This document shows, piece after piece, positions 34,402 to 43,068 of a DNA stretch of 64,000 nt. The DNA lies in the NCBI GenBank assembly GCA_002733715.2, contig NVWQ02000059.1:1-64000 (forward strand), given 5' to 3'. The position numbers and the translations under genes were made by a program. The stretch is from Methylophaga sp. (lineage in GTDB: Bacteria; Pseudomonadota; Gammaproteobacteria; Nitrosococcales; Methylophagaceae). The notes beneath the pieces are model-generated. The model was not told the origin of the DNA and did no database searches. It saw nothing but the letters and a program-made list of their open reading frames with translations. The stretch's first letter is position 1. Each line of letters begins with the position of its first letter.

Positions 34402-36040
34402 AAACACGCTCCTTAAACGGATCAACACCAACACGCCGTACTGTAGCCAAGAATAATTCATCATCATGTCTAAGATCTTTAAACACATCAATTAATGTTT
34501 CAACCGTTTCAAGTACTTTATCTTTAGCAATGGCTCGTCCTAAACGTTCACCTAACGAAGCATCCTCTTCAGAACTGCCTCCTAGGGTAAATTGATACCA
34601 CTCTTCACCTTTTTTATCGACACCTAAAATGCCAATATGGCCGACGCTTTGATGGGCACAACCGTTCATGCAACCCGACAGTTTGATTTTTATATCGCCT
34701 AGGTCATAAAGATAATCTAAATCATTAAAGCGATCGGTAATTTCTTTTGCTAAAGGAATAGACGTTGCATTTGCTAAACCACAAAAATCTAGACCTGGGC
34801 AACAGATAATATCAGTCAGTGTATTAATATTTGCTGTCGCTAAATCATTAGATTTAAGCTGGCACCATAAAGCATAAAGATCGCCCTGTTTTACATCACT
34901 CAACAATAAATTTTGATTATGTGTTGAACGCACTTCACCAAGGCTAAATTCATCAGCCAAATCAGCAATAATATCTAATTGCTCAGCAGACACATCGCCT
35001 GGAGGAGCTGTCGGTGATTTTAATGAAATATAGGCTGCTTTATAACCAGCGATTTTGTGTTCCACGACGTTTTGTTTAACCCATGCTGCAAAACCGGCAT
35101 CCTCTGCCTGCATTTTTACAAAGCTTTCATCTTCACCCGCGGTGGTATCGTAATCGGGTTCAGTGAAATGTCTTTTCACACGCTCAATTTCTTTATCATC
35201 CAACTCAAGTTGCTCACGAATGTGCACCCATTCTGCTTCAACCAATTCACGAATATGGTTGATTCCATGTTCACGTACCGTAATTTTAATACGCGCTTTA
35301 TATTTATTATCACGACGACCTAGGCGGTTATAAACACGTAATATGGCTTCTAAATAAGATAACAAATCTTTCTTTTCTAAGAATGGACGGATCTGCTGAC
35401 CTAAGATCGGTGTGCGACCTAAACCACCACCAACAAAAACCTCAAAACCAATTTCACCTCCATTATTTTTAACTAGGTGCAAACCAATATCATGCAATTT
35501 GGTCGCCGCACGATCTTCATCACCACCAATTACAGCAATCTTAAATTTTCGTGGTAAATAGGCAAACTCAGGATGAAACGTCGACCATTGGCGAATAATT
35601 TCACACCAAGGGCGAGGATCCTCTAGCTCATTGGCGTTGATGCCCGCTAATTGATCAGAAGTCGTATTACGAATGCAGTTACCACTGCTTTGAATCGCAT
35701 GCATTTGCACTGAAGCTAACTCAGCTAAAATATCAGGCACGGTTTCTAATGCAGGCCAATTTAATTGGAAGTTTTGCCGCGTAGTAAAATGCACATAACC
35801 CTTGTCATAACGGCGAGAAATATCGGCAATTTTACGTATTTGTTTTGACGACATCAGGCCATATGGAATAGCGACACGTAACATCGGCGCATGGATCTGT
35901 ACATAAAGACCATTCATCAATCGTAAAGGACGGAATTGCTCTTCGGTTAATTCACCGGCCAAAAAGCGACGTGTTTGATCGCGGTATTGCTCTACCCGCT
36001 GATCCACCATCGCCTGATCGTAGTTATCATACTGATACAT
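34388..36040 (-). CDS. cysI: siroheme-dependent sulfite reductase (CysI-like)
   Basis: Six-electron reduction of sulfite to sulfide in sulfate assimilation. The 550-residue product has the substrate-side repeat HFTTRQNFQLNWPALE (about residues 79-94), with SGNCIRNTTSD (about 118-128). It also has the Cys clusters CPGLDFC and SGCMNGCAHQSVGHIG that bind the coupled siroheme and [4Fe-4S]. No cysJ flavoprotein is present in the window, so the electron donor may be ferredoxin or an unlinked CysJ. It is co-transcribed with DUF934, and a nitrite reductase role is possible but less likely beside cysN/D/H. Confidence 0.9.
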   Translation of the reverse strand: MYQYDNYDQAMVDQRVEQYRDQTRRFLAGELTEEQFRPLRLMNGLYVQIHAPMLRVAIPYGLMSSKQIRKIADISRRYDKGYVHFTTRQNFQLNWPALETVPDILAELASVQMHAIQSSGNCIRNTTSDQLAGINANELEDPRPWCEIIRQWSTFHPEFAYLPRKFKIAVIGGDEDRAATKLHDIGLHLVKNNGGEIGFEVFVGGGLGRTPILGQQIRPFLEKKDLLSYLEAILRVYNRLGRRDNKYKARIKITVREHGINHIRELVEAEWVHIREQLELDDKEIERVKRHFTEPDYDTTAGEDESFVKMQAEDAGFAAWVKQNVVEHKIAGYKAAYISLKSPTAPPGDVSAEQLDIIADLADEFSLGEVRSTHNQNLLLSDVKQGDLYALWCQLKSNDLATANINTLTDIICCPGLDFCGLANATSIPLAKEITDRFNDLDYLYDLGDIKIKLSGCMNGCAHQSVGHIGILGVDKKGEEWYQFTLGGSSEEDASLGERLGRAIAKDKVLETVETLIDVFKDLRHDDELFLATVRRVGVDPFKERVYADN

Positions 36041-36369
36041 AATGTTTATTAAAACTCATAATCGGACTCCTCATTATATGCGATCATCGCTTATAACAGG
36101 AAATTATAAATAACTATATCTATAGAATATTATCTTCTATAGATTCTATTCATCAATTTCAGCTATCCCCATAATCATTCAATCTGTAACATTTCAATCG
36201 TCCGCTACTCCAGTATGTTTTAAGCGAGCGTTTTGTTTGTGCGGAGATCTCAGGTAAAAGCATGCCGAGATGACGAGGATTTTTTTGAAAATTGTATCAT
36301 TGTGAGGGATACATCAGAATTGCAGATTATGCTTGATAAACGTAATATATAATTTTATTTCTTATAGAT
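36041..36369. promoter_or_regulatory. intergenic region between cysI and the DUF3465 gene
   Basis: A 329-base gap between divergent genes. It should hold the cysI promoter: AT-rich repeated ATATC/ATAGAATA segments near 36115-36150 could be a CysB-type site, but no defined motif was recognised. A degraded REP-like piece (GAGATCTCAGGTAAAAGCATG then CCGAGATGAC) is at about 36244-36275. Confidence 0.4.
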
Positions 36370-36819
36370 ATGCCTATGTCATTAACATCTCGCCAAAAAC
36401 AACGTATTGGGCTTATTATCGGCTTTATTGTTCTAAGCTATTACGCCAGTCAATTTTCACCTGATCAAGCTTATTCTAACTCTAATCAACAGGTTAATAT
36501 TGAACAGCTTATCGAACAACATCAAAGTGATGTTCAAATTAGTCTAACAGCACAGGTTTTTAAGATCCTTGACGATGATTTAAAAGGTAGCCGCCATCAA
36601 CGCTTTCTTATCAAACTATCAGGTGGCGAAACAATCTTAATCGCGCACAATATTGATCTCGCCCCCAGAATAGACGATCTTAAAAAAGGCGATATTGTCA
36701 GTATTAATGGTGAATATGAATGGAATAACAAAGGCGGCGTAATTCATTGGACACATCATGATCCTGCCAAACGACATATTGATGGCTGGATCGAACACAA
36801 TGGTAACCGCTATCAGTAA
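36370..36819 (+). CDS. DUF3465 family exported protein
   Basis: A 149-residue small protein of the DUF3465 family. One N-terminal hydrophobic segment (about residues 13-25) leads into a periplasmic OB-like domain with FLIKLSGGETILIAHNIDLA (about 80-99). The C-terminal pattern is GGVIHWTHHDP...HIDGWIEHNGNRY (about 118-147). The function is unknown; related proteins are annotated as short secreted domains of uncertain activity. Its 3' end overlaps the glycosylase gene by 20 bases. Confidence 0.82.
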   Translation: MPMSLTSRQKQRIGLIIGFIVLSYYASQFSPDQAYSNSNQQVNIEQLIEQHQSDVQISLTAQVFKILDDDLKGSRHQRFLIKLSGGETILIAHNIDLAPRIDDLKKGDIVSINGEYEWNNKGGVIHWTHHDPAKRHIDGWIEHNGNRYQ

Positions 36820-37327
36820 GATTACTGTAGAAACTGGTTTTCCACCTATTGCAGATAAAAATGCACAAATACTAATCCTAGGCTCAATGCCGAGTGTTAA
36901 ATCATTGCAGCAACAACAATATTATGCCCATCCACGTAATGCATTTTGGCCAATAATGTCTGCTTTATTGGGTATGGATAAAGAATGGGGGTACCAACAA
37001 CGGTGTGATCATTTAAGAAAAAATCATATTGCGGTTTGGGATGCACTCAAAGTATGCCAGCGACAGGGTAGTTTAGATAGCAATATTGAAACCAGTAGCA
37101 TGATTGCCAATGACTTTAATGCCTTTTTCCAGCAACATCCGAAGATTGGACAAATATTGTTTAATGGTGGCAAGGCTGAACAAGTGTTTAAGCAATATGT
37201 CATACCAAACTTAGATAAACAGTTTAGACATATTACTCAAATGCGGTTACCTTCCACTAGCCCCGCTCATGCTGCGATGACACTTGAACAAAAATTACAC
37301 TCCTGGCGGCTCATAAAGCCTAGCTAA
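36800..37327 (+). CDS. DNA-deoxyinosine glycosylase (TDG/MUG-like UDG family)
   Basis: A 175-residue uracil-DNA-glycosylase-superfamily protein that likely excises deaminated purines. It carries LGSMPSVKSLQQQQYYAHPR (about residues 27-46), the motif 1 region of the deoxyinosine-glycosylase family, FWPIMSALLGM (about 49-59) and the late LPSTSPAHAAM (about 149-159), where the motif 2 loop lies. The ATG at 36800 is preferred to an upstream one inside the DUF3465 frame, because it gives the family length. The 20-base overlap suggests coupling with DUF3465. Confidence 0.85.
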   Translation: MVTAISKITVETGFPPIADKNAQILILGSMPSVKSLQQQQYYAHPRNAFWPIMSALLGMDKEWGYQQRCDHLRKNHIAVWDALKVCQRQGSLDSNIETSSMIANDFNAFFQQHPKIGQILFNGGKAEQVFKQYVIPNLDKQFRHITQMRLPSTSPAHAAMTLEQKLHSWRLIKPS

Positions 37328-37328
37328 G

Positions 37329-37375
37329 TTGACGTTATTTTCATTTATGCTTACAATACGTACGTAAAAACGTAC
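37329..37375 (+). promoter_or_regulatory. yefM-yoeB promoter and operator-like palindrome
   Basis: TTGACG and TACAAT are separated by 17 bases. Immediately downstream lies GTACGT-AAAA-ACGTAC (37360-37375), a perfect 6-bp inverted repeat over the likely start site. The position fits autorepression by YefM or YefM-YoeB, which binds palindromes of this general kind in E. coli. Confidence 0.7.
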
Positions 37376-37386
37376 AGGAAATAATC

Positions 37387-37638
37387 ATGGATGCAATAAG
37401 CTATACCTCTGCTCGAGCCAATCTAGCCAAGACTATGGAAAAAGTCTGCGACGATCACGCGCCTATTATTATAACTCGCAAAAGTGAAGCGCCCGTTGTA
37501 ATGATGTCATTAGATGATTTCCAAGCAATGGAAGAAACAACATATCTGCTTCGCTCACCAGCCAATGCACAGCATTTATTAGCCTCAATCGCAGAGCTTG
37601 AATCAGGCAAAGGAGTCGGGCGAGAATTGATTGAATGA
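37387..37638 (+). CDS. yefM: antitoxin YefM (Phd/YefM family)
   Basis: An 83-residue type II antitoxin. The N-terminal DNA-binding/dimer domain has the family YTSARANLAKTMEKV (about residues 6-20) and VVMMSLDDFQAMEETTYLL (about 38-56). A disordered toxin-neutralising tail follows. It overlaps the toxin ORF by four bases (ATGA). It is expected to bind the palindrome at 37360 and to neutralise the toxin. Confidence 0.95.
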   Translation: MDAISYTSARANLAKTMEKVCDDHAPIIITRKSEAPVVMMSLDDFQAMEETTYLLRSPANAQHLLASIAELESGKGVGRELIE

Positions 37639-37892
37639 CCATCACTTTCTCATCAAAAGCATGGGATAATTATCAGTATTGGCAAAAAACCGATAAAGCG
37701 CTACTTAAACGCATTAACCTCCTTATTAAAGAAATCCAGCGCTCACCCTTTGAAGGCATCGGCAAACCAGAACCACTAAAACATGCTCTATCTGGCTATT
37801 GGTCTCGCCGCATTAATGATGAACATCGAATTGTCTATAAAATAGACGATGGCAACCTACTCATTGCCCAACTACGTTATCATTATCAGTGA
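37635..37892 (+). CDS. yoeB: mRNA-cleaving toxin YoeB
   Basis: Ribosome-dependent endoribonuclease of the RelE family. The 85-residue protein retains the catalytic set known from E. coli YoeB at the same numbering: E46, R65, H83 and Y84. The WSRRINDEHRIVYKI core (about 56-70) is typical. It is translationally coupled to yefM. The next gene converges four bases away. Confidence 0.95.
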   Translation: MTITFSSKAWDNYQYWQKTDKALLKRINLLIKEIQRSPFEGIGKPEPLKHALSGYWSRRINDEHRIVYKIDDGNLLIAQLRYHYQ

Positions 37893-37895
37893 TAT

Positions 37896-38735
37896 TTATC
37901 GATGTTTCTTCATCACCAACAAACCTAAAATATCCCTAATTCTAAAAAACCGACGTTGCTCAAAATAGCTTTCAAAATCCTTCTCACCGGGCATCGGATA
38001 ATACATATCCTTCTCTTTTTCGATAGCAAGAGGCTGCAAGTCCTCACCTGCAATTAACTTTCTTACAACCCGCCTAATCAAACTAGCACCAATAACAGCG
38101 GTGATCATCAATACAGTTTCTTGCGTGGTATTCGCTTTAAGCGGGAAAGATCGTCGTGCTAATACATCCCCAGTATCAACTCCTTCATCAATCCAATGCA
38201 CAGTAACTCCACCGCGATCACTGCCATTTTTTAACACCCAAAAATAAGCCATCGCCCCTTTATAAGAGGGTAACCAACCCGGATGGACATTTAATATGCC
38301 CATTTTAGGTACAGAGATAACTTCTTTTTTCAGAATTTGTGAAAAATAAGCCGAAATTAACAAATCAGGATTGTGCTGTTTAATAAATGCTTGGCTCGCA
38401 GGATTATTTATATTTTGACTGTGAAATATCGGAATATTGTGATCAGCCGCAATCTTCCAAGCAGGTTTTAATCTTTTGCGTAAAAAAGGAAAAACTAGCG
38501 TAATTAAATAGCCCAAACCTTGAATACAACGCTGCCAAAACAACAACCAAGCAAAACGCCAACCGACTTTTATTAAATGCCGCTTAATGCGAGTCCAGCC
38601 CTTGAGTGATAATGTCATTGGTTGCGCTTTCACCACACCAACAATATTTATTTCTGGCACCGCGAGTAGCTTATTCATAATCATCGCACTGCCAAGATGG
38701 CCTGCTGAATATAGAACTACAACATTAAGCTTCAT
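37896..38735 (-). CDS. formyltransferase-family protein
   Basis: A 279-residue protein with the formyl-transferase catalytic motif ILNVHPGWLPSYKGAMAYFW (about residues 148-167), preceded by LLISAYFSQIL (about 129-139) and followed by GVTVHWIDEGVDTGDVLARR (about 175-194). These correspond to Asn-His-Asp catalytic elements of Fmt/PurN-fold enzymes. It is not Fmt itself: it lacks the normal C-terminal tRNA-binding domain and has a basic N-terminal insertion. Such enzymes may formylate an amino-sugar or nucleotide, but the substrate is unknown. It follows the NYN gene by five bases. Confidence 0.8.
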   Translation of the reverse strand: MKLNVVVLYSAGHLGSAMIMNKLLAVPEINIVGVVKAQPMTLSLKGWTRIKRHLIKVGWRFAWLLFWQRCIQGLGYLITLVFPFLRKRLKPAWKIAADHNIPIFHSQNINNPASQAFIKQHNPDLLISAYFSQILKKEVISVPKMGILNVHPGWLPSYKGAMAYFWVLKNGSDRGGVTVHWIDEGVDTGDVLARRSFPLKANTTQETVLMITAVIGASLIRRVVRKLIAGEDLQPLAIEKEKDMYYPMPGEKDFESYFEQRRFFRIRDILGLLVMKKHR

Positions 38736-38740
38736 TGAGG

Positions 38741-39478
38741 TTATTTTTTCCTAGCATCCTTGATGTACATTGAGCTAGTATTTCTCATATCTACTTCAAA
38801 CAGCTCACTAACCTTAACTATTTCACCAAGCTTTTTGTACCCATAATTAACGGGAGAAAATGAGGAATTGTTTGATATATATTTACCTACTTGACCTAAA
38901 TGTGACCAACCATCATCTTCCATTGTTTGCTCAACGGCTGTCCTTAACAATCTAACTAAGCCTGCATCCCTTCCCAATTCACTACGAGAAAGTTTATTCT
39001 TCTCTGCTTGACTAGTTTCTTTATCTTCTTTTGCTGATTCAACTTCAATTAATTTTTCTATGAATATGAATTGAGAGCAAGCATTAATAAATGGGGAGGG
39101 AGTTTTCTCTTCGCCAAAACCGTAGACTTTAAGACCGCTAGACAAAAACCTCATAACTAAGGGTGTAAAATCACTGTCACTTGTCATCAATGCAAAACCA
39201 TCCAAATCATGGCTGTACAATAAATCCATTGCATCGATAATCATGGCAGAATCCGTTGCATTTTTACCAGATGTATAGGCAAATTGTTGAACTGGAGTAA
39301 TCGCGAATGGATGAAGCTGTTCCTCCCATCCTTGCAAATTCGGTCGCTTCCAATCACCATAAGCTCTACGGATATTAACTACTCCGTAGTTTGCTAGCTC
39401 ATTCAAAACGCCGTCAATTGATTTATAACTTACGTTATCACAATCAATGAGTAATGCTATTCTCTTTTCCTTATCCAT
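38741..39478 (-). CDS. NYN-domain (LabA-like) protein with LOTUS/OST-HTH domain
   Basis: A 245-residue protein. The N-terminal NYN nuclease domain has the acidic residues LLIDCDNVSY (about residues 9-18), TDSAMIIDAMD (about 75-85) and MTSDSDFTPLV (about 97-107), consistent with a PIN-like RNase site. The C-terminal OST-HTH/LOTUS domain (about 165-240, VRLLRTAVEQTMEDDGWSHL) typically binds RNA. Together they suggest an RNA-cleaving or RNA-binding regulator. It precedes the formyltransferase-family gene on the same strand and follows cysN; no role is known. Confidence 0.85.
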   Translation of the reverse strand: MDKEKRIALLIDCDNVSYKSIDGVLNELANYGVVNIRRAYGDWKRPNLQGWEEQLHPFAITPVQQFAYTSGKNATDSAMIIDAMDLLYSHDLDGFALMTSDSDFTPLVMRFLSSGLKVYGFGEEKTPSPFINACSQFIFIEKLIEVESAKEDKETSQAEKNKLSRSELGRDAGLVRLLRTAVEQTMEDDGWSHLGQVGKYISNNSSFSPVNYGYKKLGEIVKVSELFEVDMRNTSSMYIKDARKK

Positions 39479-39497
39479 AAGCGCGTACCTTGTTAAT

Positions 39498-40943
39498 TTA
39501 TTTCAACAACCCACCCAAATCCTTAGCATCCCAATGCGGGAAGTGTTTTCTAATCAAAGCATTCAACTCAATTTCAAAATCAGAAATATGTTCTGGGCTA
39601 ATCACTTGTTGTGCTTGTGAGCCTGATACCGCTTCGGTAATCATGCCTGCACCGATGGTGACATTGGTGAGTCGATCAATAATGATAAATGAACCTGTGC
39701 TTCGGTTGCGCTTGTAGGCATCGAACACTACTGGCTTGCCGAGTGAAAACTCACATTGACCAATTTCGTTTAACTTCAATTCACTGGCTTCATTTTCGGC
39801 TAGTGTATTAACATCAATTTGGCTATCGAGCTTGGTTAAAATACCGGTGCTTTCACTCACACCTACTTTGAAATTGTATTGTTTTCCACTGACCAATGGT
39901 TTTTCGGTCATCCATACTACGGTGGCTTTGAAGTGACTGCCGACATGTGGCTGATTATTACGATGCACAATCATATCGCCACGGCTGGCATCTATTTCAT
40001 CTTCTAAAGTAACGGTGATCGCTTCACCCGGAATAGCTTCATCTAAATCACCATCATAGGTGACTAAGGCTTTTACTTTACTCTCTACGCCTGATGGCAA
40101 TACGGTGATCTCATCGCCCGGCTTTAAAACACCTGATGCTAATGTACCGCAATAACCACGGAAATCTAGGTTGGGGCGATTAACGTATTGCACTGGAAAA
40201 CGTACTGCATCGACATTAGCATCTTGTGAAAGCTCGATGTTTTCTAATAAATTCATCAATGTTTCACCTTGATACCAAGGCATATTGTCACTTTTATTCA
40301 CCACATTGTCGCCGACTAAGGCGGATAACGGCACAAAGTGCACATCGTCCATTTCTAGTTCACGGGCAAACTCGGTGTATTCTTTGCGAATATCGTTATA
40401 CACCTGTTCGCTATAGTCTTTGATATCCATTTTATTAATGGCAACAATAATGTGTTTAATGCCTAATAAATTAGCAATAAAGCTATGGCGACGGGTTTGG
40501 GTTTGCACGCCATAACGTGCATCAATTAATATTACTGCTAACTGGCAATTCGATGCGCCTGTTGCCATATTACGGGTGTATTGTTCATGCCCCGGTGTGT
40601 CGGCAATAATAAATTTACGCTTGGTGGTTGAGAAGTAGCGATACGCTACATCAATGGTAATGCCTTGCTCACGCTCGGCTTGCAAGCCATCCACCAGCAA
40701 GGCTAAATCAACTGTTTCACCTGTTGTGCCTGACTTCACACTGTCTTTTGTGATTGATTCTAATTGATCTTCATAGATCATTTTTGAATCATAAAGCAGA
40801 CGTCCGATTAGCGTACTTTTGCCATCGTCGACATTGCCACAAGTTAGAAAACGTAAGATTTCTTTGTTTTCGTGTTGCTTTAAATAGGCATCGATATCTG
40901 TAGCAATTAGGCTATCTGTTTGGTAGTTATTTTCTGTGCTCAT
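39498..40943 (-). CDS. cysN: sulfate adenylyltransferase subunit 1 (GTPase)
   Basis: GTPase that drives CysD to form APS from sulfate and ATP. The 481-residue product has G1 [10 protein letters not shown] (about residues 36-45), G3 DTPGHEQY (about 115-122) and G4 NKMD (about 170), then two beta-barrel domains. There is no C-terminal CysC (APS kinase) fusion. It is separated from cysD by a 118-base gap containing a 92-bp inverted repeat. Confidence 0.96.
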   Translation of the reverse strand: MSTENNYQTDSLIATDIDAYLKQHENKEILRFLTCGNVDDGKSTLIGRLLYDSKMIYEDQLESITKDSVKSGTTGETVDLALLVDGLQAEREQGITIDVAYRYFSTTKRKFIIADTPGHEQYTRNMATGASNCQLAVILIDARYGVQTQTRRHSFIANLLGIKHIIVAINKMDIKDYSEQVYNDIRKEYTEFARELEMDDVHFVPLSALVGDNVVNKSDNMPWYQGETLMNLLENIELSQDANVDAVRFPVQYVNRPNLDFRGYCGTLASGVLKPGDEITVLPSGVESKVKALVTYDGDLDEAIPGEAITVTLEDEIDASRGDMIVHRNNQPHVGSHFKATVVWMTEKPLVSGKQYNFKVGVSESTGILTKLDSQIDVNTLAENEASELKLNEIGQCEFSLGKPVVFDAYKRNRSTGSFIIIDRLTNVTIGAGMITEAVSGSQAQQVISPEHISDFEIELNALIRKHFPHWDAKDLGGLLK

Positions 40944-40957
40944 TATACTCTCGCCCC

Positions 40958-41049
40958 TTTCAATGGGGTCAGACTCGATTGATTGATTTTGACGCCATTC
41001 ACAACTGTATTTTCTTGTCGAAAATCAATCGAGTCTGACCCCATTGAAA
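40958..41049. repeat. long inverted repeat between cysD and cysN
   Basis: Two perfectly complementary 27-base arms (40958-40984 and 41023-41049), beginning with TTTCAATGGGGTCAGACTC, surround a 38-base loop. The AATCAATCGAGTCTGACCCC type sequence is a common intergenic repeat of gammaproteobacteria. In RNA it would form a very stable hairpin inside the cysD-cysN transcript, which might affect relative CysN yield. Confidence 0.85.
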
Positions 41050-41061
41050 AAAGAATACCCA

Positions 41062-41961
41062 TTAGAAGTAGCCCTCTTGTTTTTTCTTCTCCATCGAACC
41101 AGACTCATCGTGATCAATCGCACGACCTTGCCGTTCTGATGTGGTGGTTAGTAACATTTCTTGAATAATTTCTGGCAAGGTGTGGGCATTAGATTCAACT
41201 GCACCCGTCAATGGATAACAACCTAATGTTCTGAAACGCACCATTTCCATTTTAGGTTCTTCGCCTTCTTCTAAACGCATACGATCATCATCCACCATGA
41301 TTTTCAAACCATTTCGCTCAACAACTGGGCGTAGTGCTGCATAATAAAGCGGCACAATTGGAATGCCTTCTAAATGGATATATTGCCAAATATCTAATTC
41401 AGTCCAGTTTGATAATGGGAATACACGAATACTTTCGCCTTGATTAACCTTGCTGTTATAGGTATTCCACAATTCTGGGCGTTGTTGCTTTGGATCCCAG
41501 CGATGATTTTTATCACGAAAAGAATATACACGCTCTTTAGCACGTGATTTTTCTTCATCACGACGTGCGCCACCAAAGGCCGCATCAAAGCCATATTTAT
41601 CCAACGCTGCTTTCAACGCATCTGTTTTCATAATATCGGTGTAGCGCGCATGATCAAAAGGATTAATGCCATCATCAATACCTTGTTGATTACTATGTAC
41701 TAACAGATCTAGCCCTAACTCTTTTACCCGTTGATCACGAAAAGCAATCATTTCTTTAAACTTCCACGTAGTATCAATATGCATTAATGGAAACGGGGGC
41801 TTACCCGGCGCAAAAGCCTTCATCGCCAAATGTAACATCACCGCTGAATCTTTACCTACCGAATACAGCATGACCGGATTATCAAACTCCGCTGCCACTT
41901 CACGCATGATATGAATACTTTCTGCTTCTAAATGTTGCAGATGGGTTAGTTTTTTAGTCAT
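41062..41961 (-). CDS. cysD: sulfate adenylyltransferase subunit 2
   Basis: Catalytic subunit forming adenosine 5'-phosphosulfate. The 299-residue product has the PP-loop [15 protein letters not shown] (about residues 34-48), the [18 protein letters not shown] block (about 129-146) and [15 protein letters not shown] (about 181-195). Size fits CysD. It lies between cysH (172 bases away, repeat-bearing gap) and cysN. Confidence 0.96.
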   Translation of the reverse strand: MTKKLTHLQHLEAESIHIMREVAAEFDNPVMLYSVGKDSAVMLHLAMKAFAPGKPPFPLMHIDTTWKFKEMIAFRDQRVKELGLDLLVHSNQQGIDDGINPFDHARYTDIMKTDALKAALDKYGFDAAFGGARRDEEKSRAKERVYSFRDKNHRWDPKQQRPELWNTYNSKVNQGESIRVFPLSNWTELDIWQYIHLEGIPIVPLYYAALRPVVERNGLKIMVDDDRMRLEEGEEPKMEMVRFRTLGCYPLTGAVESNAHTLPEIIQEMLLTTTSERQGRAIDHDESGSMEKKKQEGYF

Positions 41962-42016
41962 AATTTTACTCTAAAATAAATACCGTTTTTCTTCTTCTAT
42001 CTTAAATACAACCGCT

Positions 42017-42099
42017 GTCATTCTCACGAACGTGGGAATCCAACGATAGTAAATACTTTCACAGCCCATGGATCCCCGATAAAAGATCTCGGGGATGAC
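42017..42099. repeat. REP-like palindromes between cysH and cysD
   Basis: GTCATTCTCACGAACGTGGGAATCC and CCCCGATAAAAGATCTCGGGG-ATGAC form two adjacent short inverted repeats. They are related to the GTCATCCC family seen at 283 and 53.6 kb and fill most of the gap. Confidence 0.7.
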
Positions 42100-42133
42100 G
42101 GTTTGTTGTGTTCGGAAACAAACTTGTGACATA

Positions 42134-42838
42134 TTAAATCTTTGAGGCTTTCACATGCAGTCCACACTCTTTCGATTCAGGGTTTTCCCACCACCAGCGA
42201 CCTGCACGGATATCTTCACCCGCAGTGATCGCTCGTGTACAAGGCGCGCAGCCGATACTAGCCACACCCTGATCATGTAACTTATTATACGGCACATCAA
42301 AGGCTTTAATATACGCCCAAACATCGCCATTCGACCAATCCGTCAGTGGGCTAAATTTCTGTAAACCAAAGGTTTCATCATATTCAGAAACGGGCAATTC
42401 ATTTCGAGTGACAGCCTGCGAGCGACGCATACCCGTTAACCATGCTTTTTTGCCTTCCAAAGCACGTTTTAACGGTTTTACTTTACGAATCCCACAACAT
42501 TCTTTACGCAATTCAACACTATCATAAAAGGCATTAGGCCCATTATTTGTAACATAGTCTCCCACATCAGTCGCATCAGGAAAATAAACCATCACTTCTG
42601 TCTCATAACGCAGCTTCGCTTCTTGCATTACGTCATAGGTTTCTTTCGGCAAGCGCCCTGTATCCAGCGTAAAGATCTCAATCCCCGGAGCAAACTTATT
42701 GATCAAATCCATTAGCACCATGTCTTCGGCACCATAACTTGATGCTAGTGTTGCAGAATCATAATCGGCAACCACATCCACTAACACCTGTTTTACGGCT
42801 TCAACCTTTGCAGCTAATTTTTCATTAATCTCTGTCAT
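42134..42838 (-). CDS. cysH: APS reductase-type CysH (thioredoxin-dependent)
   Basis: Reduces adenylyl sulfate to sulfite and AMP. The 234-residue product has the PP-loop SSYGAEDMVLMD (about residues 33-44) and the catalytic C-terminal ECGLH (224-228). It also has cysteine pairs CC at 114-115 and CxxC at 197-200. These two pairs ligate the [4Fe-4S] cluster of APS reductases and are missing from E. coli PAPS reductase. The ATG overlaps the TusA-like stop by four bases. It should not need cysC, and none is in the window. Confidence 0.9.
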   Translation of the reverse strand: MTEINEKLAAKVEAVKQVLVDVVADYDSATLASSYGAEDMVLMDLINKFAPGIEIFTLDTGRLPKETYDVMQEAKLRYETEVMVYFPDATDVGDYVTNNGPNAFYDSVELRKECCGIRKVKPLKRALEGKKAWLTGMRRSQAVTRNELPVSEYDETFGLQKFSPLTDWSNGDVWAYIKAFDVPYNKLHDQGVASIGCAPCTRAITAGEDIRAGRWWWENPESKECGLHVKASKI

Positions 42839-43068
42839 GATTTTTTGACTACTTTAATTATCGATGTCAGTGTTTGTTCTGACACTATTTCACACCATTG
42901 GCCATCGTGACGCAAACTAGTTATCACTTCGCCTACCGCATCGCCATTATTGACCTCTAATAATATTTCTTGTTCGATAGTCATATCAGTCAGCGCTTCT
43001 CTCGCCTTAATATAATGTAGCGGGCATCCGTATAAAGTGAGATTAACTGTTTCAATTAAAGTAGACAT
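42835..43068 (-). CDS. TusA/SirA-family sulfur-carrier-like protein
   Basis: A 77-residue protein with the TusA fold: GCPLHYIKAREAL (about residues 14-26) is the helix-1 region carrying the reactive Cys 15. The normal CPxP has its second Pro replaced (CPLH). It is translationally coupled to cysH (ATGA overlap) and overlaps the TauE-like gene's 3' end by 13 bases. This neighbourhood suggests a sulfur-handling or sulfite-linked role, which is inference. An alternative is a DUF-type TusA relative without sulfur transfer. Confidence 0.72.
   Translation of the reverse strand: MSTLIETVNLTLYGCPLHYIKAREALTDMTIEQEILLEVNNGDAVGEVITSLRHDGQWCEIVSEQTLTSIIKVVKKS

Noticed and set aside
34388-36040. assimilatory nitrite reductase
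   Set aside because: The DUF934 partner and the nearby cysN/D/H and cysB genes favour sulfite reduction, and no nitrate genes are present.
37896-38735. methionyl-tRNA formyltransferase (fmt)
   Set aside because: The C-terminal tRNA-binding domain and the usual def-fmt-rsmB context are missing.
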